From the NCBI GenBank assembly GCA_017649325.1, contig JAGCHA010000087.1, positions 1-46,567 on the forward strand: 46,567 nt of DNA, given 5' to 3'. Below are positions 23,836-31,685 of this stretch, piece by piece. How positions within the stretch are numbered: position 1 is the stretch's first letter; each line of letters opens with the position of its first letter. Under the pieces are notes generated by a model. It did not search any database, was not told the origin of the DNA, and saw nothing but the letters and a program-made list of their open reading frames with translations. The stretch is from Ruminococcus sp. (GTDB taxonomy: Bacteria; Bacillota; Clostridia; Oscillospirales; Ruminococcaceae). The translations under genes and the position numbers were made by a program.

Positions 23836-25209
23836 ATGAACTCTTTCGAGGAAGTTTTTGAAAACGTTAAGCAGTACTGCCGCGATAACGACAAGATCCC
23901 CGCTATCGCTATCAAAACTTGGATAGATCCGCTCAAGACCGTCAGCTTTGACGGTAAAGACGCCGTTTTCAGCGTCGATACGGAGTTTCAGAAAAATATC
24001 GTCATTACTACCTATGCGTCCGTGCTCGGTGATGCTTTCCTCAACGTGCTCGGTCTCAATGTCAATATCATCATCAATGTAGAATCCGACGAGCCCGCGC
24101 TCAGCGGTCAGATACCTACCGACGACGAGCTTGAGAAGAAGAATGCGGAGCTCGAGAAGTCTGTCAAGTTCGCGAACTATGACTATACCTTCGATACCTT
24201 CATCGAGGGTCCGTCCAACAGCTTTGCGCTCGCCTGCAGTAAGTCTGTGGCAAAAAACTGCGGAGAAAGAGAAGTATCAGGCTATAATCCGCTGTTTATT
24301 TACGGTCCGTCGGGAATGGGCAAGACACACCTCATCACCGCTATCGCCAACGAGGTGAGAAAAAATCACCCGAGCTTCAACATCGTTTACGTTACCAGCG
24401 AGACCTTCGGCAATGACCTCATCTCTGCTATCAAAAATAACCTTATCTCCGATTTCCAGGAGAAGTACCGCAATGCAGATATGCTCCTCATCGACGATAT
24501 CCAGTTCTTCGCCGGCAAGGAGCGTATGCAGGAAGAGTTCTTCCATACCTTCTACAAGCTGCATCAGGAGGGCAAGCAGATAGTTATTACTTCGGACAAG
24601 CCCCCCAAGGAGCTCATTACCCTCGAATCAAGGCTGCGTACACGCTTTGAGGGCGGTCTTATCGCCGATATCTCAGCTCCCGACTATGAGACAAGGCTCG
24701 CTATCATCAACCGCAAGAGCGAGCTCCTCGATATGAAAATGCCTGCCGAGGTATCGGAATTTATGGCTAACCGCCTGAAATCCAATATCCGTCAGCTCGA
24801 GGGCGCTGTTATTCGTCTGAAGGCTCTCAACCACTTCGCTGGCAGCCCTATCACTATTTCTATGGCTCAGAGCGTTATCCGCGACGTGCTCACAGATGAA
24901 CAGCCTATACCGATAACTGTTGAAAAGATAATCTCCGAGGTATCTACCGTGTACGGTGTGTCTCCCGAGGACCTGCGCTCGAACAAGCGCTCTCAGCAGG
25001 TGTCTATCGCGCGTAAGGTTGCGATATACGTCGTGAGAGAGATTACTCAGATGCCGCTCGCTTCAATCGGTACGGAGTTCGGCGGACGTGACCACTCGAC
25101 TATCGTTTACTCCGTAAACAGCGTAACAGAGGCGATACAGAAGGATCAGAACCTCAGTAACCTCGTAAATGATATCATCAAGAATATCCGCGACAAGAGC
25201 AAGACCTGA
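23836..25209 (+). CDS. dnaA: Chromosomal replication initiator protein DnaA
   Basis: A 457-residue initiator. Domain I is about 1-85, followed by a short acidic linker and the AAA+ core with GPSGMGKTH (Walker A), MLLIDDIQF (Walker B) and RLRTRF (Arg finger). Domain IV ends with IGTEFGGRDHSTIVYSVNSV. The usual box-reading signature is GGRDHTTV-x-HA; here Thr becomes Ser and His becomes Tyr. The start at 23836 was chosen because CGGAGG lies 6 bases upstream; the longer frame from 23545 would translate the DnaA-box cluster. It is flanked on both sides by box-rich DNA. Confidence 0.97.
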   Translation: MNSFEEVFENVKQYCRDNDKIPAIAIKTWIDPLKTVSFDGKDAVFSVDTEFQKNIVITTYASVLGDAFLNVLGLNVNIIINVESDEPALSGQIPTDDELEKKNAELEKSVKFANYDYTFDTFIEGPSNSFALACSKSVAKNCGEREVSGYNPLFIYGPSGMGKTHLITAIANEVRKNHPSFNIVYVTSETFGNDLISAIKNNLISDFQEKYRNADMLLIDDIQFFAGKERMQEEFFHTFYKLHQEGKQIVITSDKPPKELITLESRLRTRFEGGLIADISAPDYETRLAIINRKSELLDMKMPAEVSEFMANRLKSNIRQLEGAVIRLKALNHFAGSPITISMAQSVIRDVLTDEQPIPITVEKIISEVSTVYGVSPEDLRSNKRSQQVSIARKVAIYVVREITQMPLASIGTEFGGRDHSTIVYSVNSVTEAIQKDQNLSNLVNDIIKNIRDKSKT

Positions 25210-25254
25210 TCGTTATCTCATAAACTTTTTCCAATAATTTTTACAGGTTGGAAA

Positions 25255-25445
25255 GGTTGAAAATTACTGTTTCAACCCGGTATTCAACACATTGTTGAAT
25301 ACTTTGTGAAGATATTTCGCGGTCGGATATGAAATTTCAACCTTGTCCACTGTGCCGCTTCAACTGTCAACTGTGTGTTGAAGTGAAAATTCTTATCACT
25401 ATCTGTAGAATCAACAGATTTGTTCACTTTTCTTCAACTTCAACT
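25255..25445. other. oriC: oriC right half: cluster of TTCAAC-core boxes
   Basis: TTCAAC cores in both orientations at 25255, 25270, 25282, 25293, 25335, 25358, 25376, 25432 and 25438 (nine in about 190 bases). Those at 25282, 25293 and 25376 are full TTCAACA. TTGTCCACT at 25343-25351 resembles the classic box. This 485-base gene-free stretch between dnaA and dnaN holds no ORF of note. Confidence 0.75.
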
Positions 25446-25574
25446 CCACTTAAATCAACTTTTTTCACTTAAAATATCGGGGCGGATTTTGTTTCCACGT
25501 TTGTCCGAAATTTTACAACAGAAGTGTGTGGAGGAGAATATGCCAATATACGGTGATAGGGGAGGAATATAAAC

Positions 25575-25630
25575 ATTTCCACGCCCCCTACTAATACTAC
25601 TATGAATTTATATATATCATATCTTATCAT
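25575..25630 (+). other. oriC: Basal unwinding system: box, GC step, DnaA-trios, AT-rich DUE
   Basis: ATTTCCACG (25575-25583, box-like) runs into a C-tract, then CTA CTA ATA CTA CTA (25588-25602), then a strongly AT-rich stretch (25603-25630). This is the order of the Bacillus basal origin unwinding system: DnaA box, GC-rich cluster, DnaA-trio repeats and unwinding element, just upstream of dnaN. Confidence 0.75.
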
Positions 25631-25694
25631 GTTGTGTGTTTGTGTGATATGATGTGATGTGTTTTTCGATAATGAATACGGAGGTAATCGTTAA

Positions 25695-26798
25695 ATGAGA
25701 TTTATTTGTGAAAGAGATGCGCTCAGTGAGGCTATCAGCAATGTCTCGAGAGCTGTTCCGCAGAAGTCTACTATCCAGGCTCTCGAAGGTATAAAGGTGA
25801 GAGTAGCTCAGAACAGCGTTGAGCTCACGGGATACAACCTCGAAATGGGTATCAGGACCGCTATCATCGCGAATACGACAGATGAGGGCGAATTCGTGGT
25901 AAATGCAAGACTGTTCAGCGAGTTCGTGAGAAAAATGCCCGGCGATGAGGTGACTATCGAAGTAGATGAGAATAATGTCATCAACCTTTCGTCACTGGCT
26001 ACAGAGTGCAGCTTCTCGGGCATCGCTGCCGACGAGTACCCCGACCTTCCCGTTGTTGACAATCAGAGGAGCTTCTCCGTTAAGGCTACGACGCTCCGCT
26101 CTATGATAAATATGACAAGCTATGCGGCTTCACTCAATGAGAGCAAGCCCATTCTCACTGGCGAGCTGTTCGATATCGAAGGGGGAAAATTCAACCTCGT
26201 GGCTATCGACGGCTTCCGTCTTGCGATAAGGTGTGAGCTCACCGAGAGCAAGGAAGACCACCATTTCGTTGTTCCGAAAAAGGCTGTTACCGAGGTATCG
26301 ACCCTTATAAAGGACGATAACGACAAGAACTGCACTATTTGCGTGAATGACCGCCATATCATCTTTGAGGTAAACAATGTGTTCGTTATCTCGCGTCTCC
26401 TTGAGGGCGCTTTCCATAACTACAAGCTCAGTATACCCACAAGCTATAAGACTGAGGTCATCGTCAGCAAGAAGGAATTTATGACGAGCCTTGAGCGCTG
26501 CTCGCTCATCATCGACGACAAGAACAAGTCGCCGATACGCTGCGAAGTTGACAACGGCGTTATAAAGATAAGCTGCCGCACCGGCATAGGAAGAGTAAAC
26601 GATGCTATCTCCGCCGATATATCGGGTGAGCCTGTGACTATCGGCTTCAATAACAAGCTCATTCTCGAAGCTCTCCGCGCTGCCGAGGGCGACAAGGTAA
26701 GAGTACGCTTCAACGGCGCGATGAAGGTCATAGAGATCCTCCCGCTCGAGGGAGAGAGCTATATCTTCCTCGTTATGCCGATCCAGCTCAGAAACTGA
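25695..26798 (+). CDS. dnaN: DNA polymerase III sliding clamp (beta subunit)
   Basis: A 367-residue clamp with three repeated clamp domains (about 1-120, 125-245, 246-367), including LVAIDGFRLAIR and the C-terminal LVMPIQLRN (the usual MPM/V-RL ending). It tethers polymerases, and its loading inactivates DnaA-ATP in related systems. It starts after ACGGAGGTAATCGTTAA and heads the rightward dnaN-gyrA block. Confidence 0.97.
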   Translation: MRFICERDALSEAISNVSRAVPQKSTIQALEGIKVRVAQNSVELTGYNLEMGIRTAIIANTTDEGEFVVNARLFSEFVRKMPGDEVTIEVDENNVINLSSLATECSFSGIAADEYPDLPVVDNQRSFSVKATTLRSMINMTSYAASLNESKPILTGELFDIEGGKFNLVAIDGFRLAIRCELTESKEDHHFVVPKKAVTEVSTLIKDDNDKNCTICVNDRHIIFEVNNVFVISRLLEGAFHNYKLSIPTSYKTEVIVSKKEFMTSLERCSLIIDDKNKSPIRCEVDNGVIKISCRTGIGRVNDAISADISGEPVTIGFNNKLILEALRAAEGDKVRVRFNGAMKVIEILPLEGESYIFLVMPIQLRN

Positions 26799-26838
26799 GT
26801 TTTTATAGTCAGCTGATGGCTGAAAGAAAGGATATATC

Positions 26839-27048
26839 ATGGCGGAAGTTAAAATAAGCACCGAGTTCATCAAGCTCGATGCGCTGCTCAAGTTCGCTTC
26901 GCTCGTCGGTTCGGGCGGTGAGGCGAAAATGCTCATTCAGGACGGGAAAGTCCTTGTAAACGGCGAGGTCTGCACCATGAGAGGCAAGAAGATACGCAGC
27001 GGCGATACCGTGAAGCTCGAGGGCGGCGGAGAGGTAAAGGTAGTTTGA
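26839..27048 (+). CDS. yaaA: S4-domain RNA-binding protein YaaA/RlbA-like
   Basis: A 69-residue protein consisting of a single S4 fold: [34 protein letters not shown], then [13 protein letters not shown]. It occupies its conserved place between dnaN and recF. The stop overlaps the recF TTG start. It is probably involved in ribosome or rRNA binding; the exact role is not established by sequence. Confidence 0.9.
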   Translation: MAEVKISTEFIKLDALLKFASLVGSGGEAKMLIQDGKVLVNGEVCTMRGKKIRSGDTVKLEGGGEVKVV

Positions 27049-28190
27049 TAATCACCTGCGCCGAAATTGACGGCTTCAAGAACCTCGAGGGCGTTTTCTT
27101 CGAGCCCGACCCTAAATATAATATCATAGTCGGTCCGAATGCGCAGGGCAAGACCAATCTGCTCGAGGCAATGTGGATACTTTCGGGCTGCAAGAGCTTC
27201 CGTGGGTCGAAGGAAAAGGACTATATCTGCCTCACGGGAAGTAAAATGTCCGCAAAGATAAAGATACGCGACAGTGTCCGCGAACAGAAAATTGAGTTCG
27301 AGATGACACGCAGTCAGAGCTCGCCGAAGCTGATAACTCTCAACGGTGTCAAACAAAAGGGTGCAAGAGCGCTGTTTGATGTCTTCAAGTGCATCGCTTT
27401 CATACCCGATGACGTCGATATCATCAAGGGCTCGCCCGAAAAAAGGCGCAGCTTCATTGATATGGCGGCTTCGCAGCTCAATCCTGTCTCGGTCGTGCAT
27501 ATAAATAAGCACAACGCTATCATGAATCAGCGGAATGCACTCCTTAAAGGCATCATGCAGGGAAGCACTGACCGCGGTATCCTCGATATATGGGACAGGC
27601 AGGCGGCTCGCGAGGGTGCTGTCATATCCTATATGAGAAATGAGTACGTCGCCAAGATAAACGATATCTGCGGAGAGCTCTACCGTACCATTTCGGGCGG
27701 TGAGGAAGTTCTTGAGCTCGAATACCGTTCGAATGTGTACCGTCCCGAGGATATGGAGCGTCCGTGCGACGAGGCTGCCGTTGAGCAGTATTACCGCAAG
27801 CTCCGCGAGACCGAGGACTACGATATCCGCACGGGTTCGACACACTCGGGTGTCAACCGCGATGAGATAAATATCAAGATAAACGGTGTCAGTGCGAGAG
27901 ATTACGGCTCGCAGGGACAGATAAAAAGCGCGGCTCTCGTCATGAAGCTCGCGCAGGCTGAGATTTTCATGAAGCGCTCCAAGGAGCCTCCCGTCATCTT
28001 CCTCGATGACGTCATGGGCGAGCTCGACGAGCGGCGTCAGCGCTTCATCTTCGATATGATAAAGAATATGCAGGTTTTTCTCACGACTCCAAACGAGGGG
28101 GCGCTGCTCCCCGAGATAAAGGGTAAGGTCATGCGTATCTGCGGAGGAAGGCTCATTGATGAAAACGATATATCTTCACATCGGGAATAA
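27045..28190 (+). CDS. recF: DNA replication and repair protein RecF
   Basis: A 381-residue SMC-like ATPase with Walker [10 protein letters not shown], signature [17 protein letters not shown] and Walker [18 protein letters not shown]. It loads RecA on gapped DNA with RecO and RecR. The start is TTG at 27045 ([11 protein letters not shown]), overlapping the yaaA stop. The 3' end overlaps remB by 32 bases. Confidence 0.96.
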   Translation: MIITCAEIDGFKNLEGVFFEPDPKYNIIVGPNAQGKTNLLEAMWILSGCKSFRGSKEKDYICLTGSKMSAKIKIRDSVREQKIEFEMTRSQSSPKLITLNGVKQKGARALFDVFKCIAFIPDDVDIIKGSPEKRRSFIDMAASQLNPVSVVHINKHNAIMNQRNALLKGIMQGSTDRGILDIWDRQAAREGAVISYMRNEYVAKINDICGELYRTISGGEEVLELEYRSNVYRPEDMERPCDEAAVEQYYRKLRETEDYDIRTGSTHSGVNRDEINIKINGVSARDYGSQGQIKSAALVMKLAQAEIFMKRSKEPPVIFLDDVMGELDERRQRFIFDMIKNMQVFLTTPNEGALLPEIKGKVMRICGGRLIDENDISSHRE

Positions 28191-28428
28191 CTACTCCGTG
28201 GACGTGCGCGATATCGTCGGCATATTCGATATGGATAATACCACAGTATCGGGCGTGACAAACAGACTCCTCGACAAAGCTGAGAAGAACCGAGAGGTCT
28301 TCTATGCGACATACGAGCTCCCGAAAAGCTTCATTATCACCGAAAAAAACGGCAGGAACAGAGTATATGTCTCACAGCTTGCCGCAAGTACGCTCAAAAA
28401 ACGACTCGCTGAAGGAGGCGGACTATGA
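28159..28428 (+). CDS. remB: RemB/DUF370 family regulator
   Basis: An 89-residue protein starting [27 protein letters not shown], the DUF370 fold of the Bacillus matrix regulators RemA and RemB. Bacillus remB (yaaB) sits between recF and gyrB as here. RemA-type proteins are DNA-binding rings; RemB is less clear. The ATG at 28159, rather than the TTG at 28156, is chosen because GGAGGAAGG precedes it. Confidence 0.88.
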   Translation: MKTIYLHIGNNYSVDVRDIVGIFDMDNTTVSGVTNRLLDKAEKNREVFYATYELPKSFIITEKNGRNRVYVSQLAASTLKKRLAEGGGL

Positions 28429-28943
28429 TGGATAATGTATCAATGAATGAAGATATGGACGCGACCAGTCCTAAAAAAAAGAAAAAACAATTGATCACCA
28501 CTTTGATCGTGGTTTTTGTTTCTGTGATTGTGCTTAATTTTATGATGTATAAGTTCTTTGTGCCTATTTCATGGTCAAGATTCAGTGAAAAAAGAATAGA
28601 ATACATTGAAGACAAGCTCAAGCTGGATATTGATAATGTAGAGCCTCTGAGTTATCGAGAAATCACAGCACAGGATTTTATCGCGGAGTTTGATTTCAAG
28701 GTCGATGATTATAAATCCTTCCTGGAAAGTGATTTTCACGGAGGGGCTATCATCAGAAATTATGAGGATTATAGTAAAGGCTATGTGTATGTGTGCTGGG
28801 TGGAAGATATGTCCAGCACTTACAGCAAATGCTTTGAAGTTGGATTCACCAAGGAAGGCGATGGCTATAAGGCTCATCTGTTTTGTTACAGAAATGTAGG
28901 GACTATGTCAGAATATTACAAGGAGACAACCACTTCGGAATGA
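28425..28943 (+). CDS. Single-pass membrane protein of unknown function
   Basis: A 172-residue product. It has a short N-terminal cytoplasmic part with a Lys run, one hydrophobic helix (about 23-45) and an extracellular domain of about 125 residues (KVDDYKSFLESDFHGGAI, YVYVCWVEDMSSTYSKCFEVGF). I do not recognise the domain. The start overlaps the remB stop (ATGATG after GAAGGAGG), so it is read as part of the operon. Its codons are clearly richer in A and T than those of recF and gyrB on either side, suggesting a later arrival or weak expression. Confidence 0.75.
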   Translation: MMDNVSMNEDMDATSPKKKKKQLITTLIVVFVSVIVLNFMMYKFFVPISWSRFSEKRIEYIEDKLKLDIDNVEPLSYREITAQDFIAEFDFKVDDYKSFLESDFHGGAIIRNYEDYSKGYVYVCWVEDMSSTYSKCFEVGFTKEGDGYKAHLFCYRNVGTMSEYYKETTTSE

Positions 28944-28950
28944 TCCTATT

Positions 28951-28979
28951 TTGAAAATGACCCTGTTAATTGGGATAAT
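28951..28979 (+). promoter_or_regulatory. Promoter before gyrB
   Basis: TTGAAA (28951-28956), 17-base spacer, GATAAT (28974-28979); gyrB start 31 bases on, with GGAGGTAAAAC before it. Confidence 0.65.
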
Positions 28980-29010
28980 GATATATAACCAAAATTCATG
29001 GAGGTAAAAC

Positions 29011-30978
29011 ATGAGTCAGCAGAATAACAATTACGACGAAAACGACATACAAATACTGGAAGGTCTGGAGGCTGTCCGCAAGAGACCAGGTATGTACATC
29101 GGTTCAACAGGTCCGAGCGGTCTTCACCATCTCGTTTATGAGATTGTGGATAACTCAATAGACGAGGCGCTCGCGGGCTATTGTACCGAGATAACAGTCG
29201 AGATACTCCCCGACAATATCATCCGCGTTTCCGATAACGGCCGTGGTATACCCGTCGGTATACACCCCAAGGAGGGCATCTCCGCGGCGACTGTCGTGTA
29301 CACTATCCTTCACGCGGGCGGTAAGTTCGGCGGCGGCGGCTATAAGGTGTCGGGCGGTCTGCACGGCGTTGGCGCTTCCGTTGTAAATGCGCTTTCGGAA
29401 TGGCTCGAACTCACCGTCAAGGACGGTCAGCACGTTTACTTCCAGAAGTTCAAGCGCGGTCATTACGACGAAGAGCTCAAGGTCATCGGCGATACCACAG
29501 AAACGGGTACCTCCGTTATGTTCAAGGCTGACAGCGAGATTTTCGAGACTACCGTATATGAGTACGAGATACTGCTGAAAAGACTCCGCGAGCAGGCTTT
29601 CCTAAATGCGGGCATAAAGATAGTCTTCACCGATAAGCGCGACGAGGAGAACATCGTCGGCGAGACTCTCCACTATGAGGGCGGTATACGCCAGTTTGTC
29701 GAGCATATCCACACTACACGCGGCTATGAGGCTCTCGGCGGGGAGGTCATATACGTTTCCGGTATGCAGGGCGACTCATTCGCGGAAATTGCTATGCAGT
29801 ACAATGACAGCTATAACGAGGTAGTGCTCTCGTTCGCTAATAATATCCACACCAAGGACGGCGGTTCACATGAGACTGGCTTCAAAAACGCCCTTGTAAA
29901 GGTAATAAACGAGTACGGAAAGAAGTTCAATAAGTTCAAGGAGAAGGATAGCTCAAAGAAGGGCAAGGATTCTCCGAAGAAGGAGATCGAAAGCCTCAGA
30001 AAAGAGGACGTCCTCGAGGGTCTGACCGCTATCGTATCCGTGAAGCTCACGGAGTGCGAGTTCGAGGGTCAGACTAAGGGAAGACTCGGAAATCCTGAAG
30101 TAAAGCCGTTCGTGGAGAAGCTCGTCACCGAGAAGCTCATGAACTTCCTCGAGGAAAACCCCGAGACCGCTAACGTTATTTTTGAAAAGTGCCTCTCTGC
30201 ATACAGAGCGAGAGAAGCCGCTAAGCGCGCACGTGAAGCCGAGCGCAAGAAAAATGCTTTCGGCAACGCTTCGATGCCCGAAAAGCTCGCGGACTGCTCC
30301 GAGCGCGACGCACGCTACACCGAAATTTACATCGTCGAGGGAGATTCGGCGGGCGGCTCTGCAAAGCAGGGTCGTGACAGAAAATATCAGGCGATACTCT
30401 CGCTATGGGGTAAGATGCTCAACGTCGAAAAGGCGCGTATCGACCGAATCTACGGCAACGATAAGCTTGAGCCCGTCGTTACCGCTCTCGGTACGGGCAT
30501 CGGCGAGGACTTCGATATCGAGAAGCTCCGCTACGGCAAGGTAATCATCATGGCCGATGCCGATGTCGACGGTATGCATATCAGAACGCTCCTGCTGACA
30601 TTCTTCTTCCGCTATATGCGTCCACTCATCACTAACGGCAACGTTTATATAGCTCAGCCGCCGCTCTACCGCGTCGAGCGCAACAAGAAGGTATGCTATG
30701 CCTTCTCCGACGAGGAGCGCGACAAATACATCGCAGAGCTCTCCGAGAACGGCAAGTTCAAGGTCGAGACTCAGCGTTATAAGGGTCTCGGTGAGATGGA
30801 CCCCGAACAGCTCTGGGAGACTACTATGGACCCCGAGAACCGCACCATAGTTAAAATCGAAATGGAGGACGCGCTCCGTGCAGATGAGACCTTCTCTATC
30901 CTTATGGGAGATAAGGTCGAGCCGCGCCGTCTTTTCATTGAGAAGAATGCGAAGTTTGCACAGAATCTCGATATCTGA
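29011..30978 (+). CDS. gyrB: DNA gyrase subunit B
   Basis: A 655-residue GHKL ATPase and TOPRIM subunit. ATP site: [24 protein letters not shown] and [36 protein letters not shown] and [16 protein letters not shown]. The C-terminal QRYKGLGEM is present. It introduces negative supercoils with GyrA. A Lys/Ser/Glu-rich stretch of about 20 residues (about 310-330; [13 protein letters not shown]) sits in the transducer region just before [14 protein letters not shown], longer than in most Gyr[14 protein letters not shown] replaces the enterobacterial PLRGK motif. Confidence 0.97.
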   Translation: MSQQNNNYDENDIQILEGLEAVRKRPGMYIGSTGPSGLHHLVYEIVDNSIDEALAGYCTEITVEILPDNIIRVSDNGRGIPVGIHPKEGISAATVVYTILHAGGKFGGGGYKVSGGLHGVGASVVNALSEWLELTVKDGQHVYFQKFKRGHYDEELKVIGDTTETGTSVMFKADSEIFETTVYEYEILLKRLREQAFLNAGIKIVFTDKRDEENIVGETLHYEGGIRQFVEHIHTTRGYEALGGEVIYVSGMQGDSFAEIAMQYNDSYNEVVLSFANNIHTKDGGSHETGFKNALVKVINEYGKKFNKFKEKDSSKKGKDSPKKEIESLRKEDVLEGLTAIVSVKLTECEFEGQTKGRLGNPEVKPFVEKLVTEKLMNFLEENPETANVIFEKCLSAYRAREAAKRAREAERKKNAFGNASMPEKLADCSERDARYTEIYIVEGDSAGGSAKQGRDRKYQAILSLWGKMLNVEKARIDRIYGNDKLEPVVTALGTGIGEDFDIEKLRYGKVIIMADADVDGMHIRTLLLTFFFRYMRPLITNGNVYIAQPPLYRVERNKKVCYAFSDEERDKYIAELSENGKFKVETQRYKGLGEMDPEQLWETTMDPENRTIVKIEMEDALRADETFSILMGDKVEPRRLFIEKNAKFAQNLDI

Positions 30979-31070
30979 TTCAATATATGAAAGCTGTTGG
31001 ATCAGTGTTCAGAGCTAAGAACTCAGAAAATACTTTTAGTTTATAGCTTTTAATTGGAGATACAAAACGA

Positions 31071-31637
31071 ATGGAAGATAAATATATCCTTGAAAAGGAA
31101 TACAGCATCTCTGCGGATACGTTCAGAGAGGCTTACCGTGCGTATCAGAAGAAATATGTATATCTGAAAAATTACATTTTTATGGCGATCTTCCTTGTTC
31201 TCGCGGCTGATTTTATCTATGCCGCGTTCAAGGACAACAGCAACTACTTCGCCTACATCCTCATAGTGCTCTGCCTCGCGCTCGCGTTCAGGGAGTGGTA
31301 TAACCCACGCAAGATAAGACGTTCGCTCGTCGAGACAGTTAAGGAAATGGGCGACCTCGTCTACAAGATAGGCGTGGGGGACAGCTTTGTCGATATCTCG
31401 ACGGTCTCAGCCCCCGACGGAATCGAGGAGGAGGACAGCGAAAACGAGTCTGATGCTCCCGCTGAGGAGGAGGCTCCCGAGCCGACACGAATCCCTAAGG
31501 ACGATAAGATGAAGGTGCTCGAATATGACGAGTTCTTCCTGCTTATCTACGGCGAGCAGGTGTTCTACATCATCCCCAAGGAGAAGTTCAGCGAGTCCGA
31601 GCGCGATATAATCAGAAAGCTCGTGCCCGCAAAGTAA
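31071..31637 (+). CDS. YcxB-like membrane protein
   Basis: A 188-residue protein: an N-terminal segment EKEYSISADTFREAYRAYQKK, two hydrophobic helices (about 33-50 and 58-74) and a cytoplasmic part. A Glu/Pro-rich insertion (about 118-140; EEEAPEP-type) precedes a YcxB-type end, VLEYDEFFLLIYGEQVFYIIPKEKFSESERDIIRKLV. Function unknown. The gene is placed between gyrB and gyrA (92 and 48 bases away), so it is probably co-transcribed. Confidence 0.8.
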   Translation: MEDKYILEKEYSISADTFREAYRAYQKKYVYLKNYIFMAIFLVLAADFIYAAFKDNSNYFAYILIVLCLALAFREWYNPRKIRRSLVETVKEMGDLVYKIGVGDSFVDISTVSAPDGIEEEDSENESDAPAEEEAPEPTRIPKDDKMKVLEYDEFFLLIYGEQVFYIIPKEKFSESERDIIRKLVPAK

Positions 31638-31685
31638 CGTTTTTTTCAGAGCATTGTGCTCTAACACATACAGGAGGTCAAGAAA

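Noticed and set aside
30360-30440. GyrB SLWGKM motif as a resistance mutation
   Set aside because: The Trp and Met at these places are, as far as I recall, usual in clostridial GyrB, so I do not read it as a mutation.
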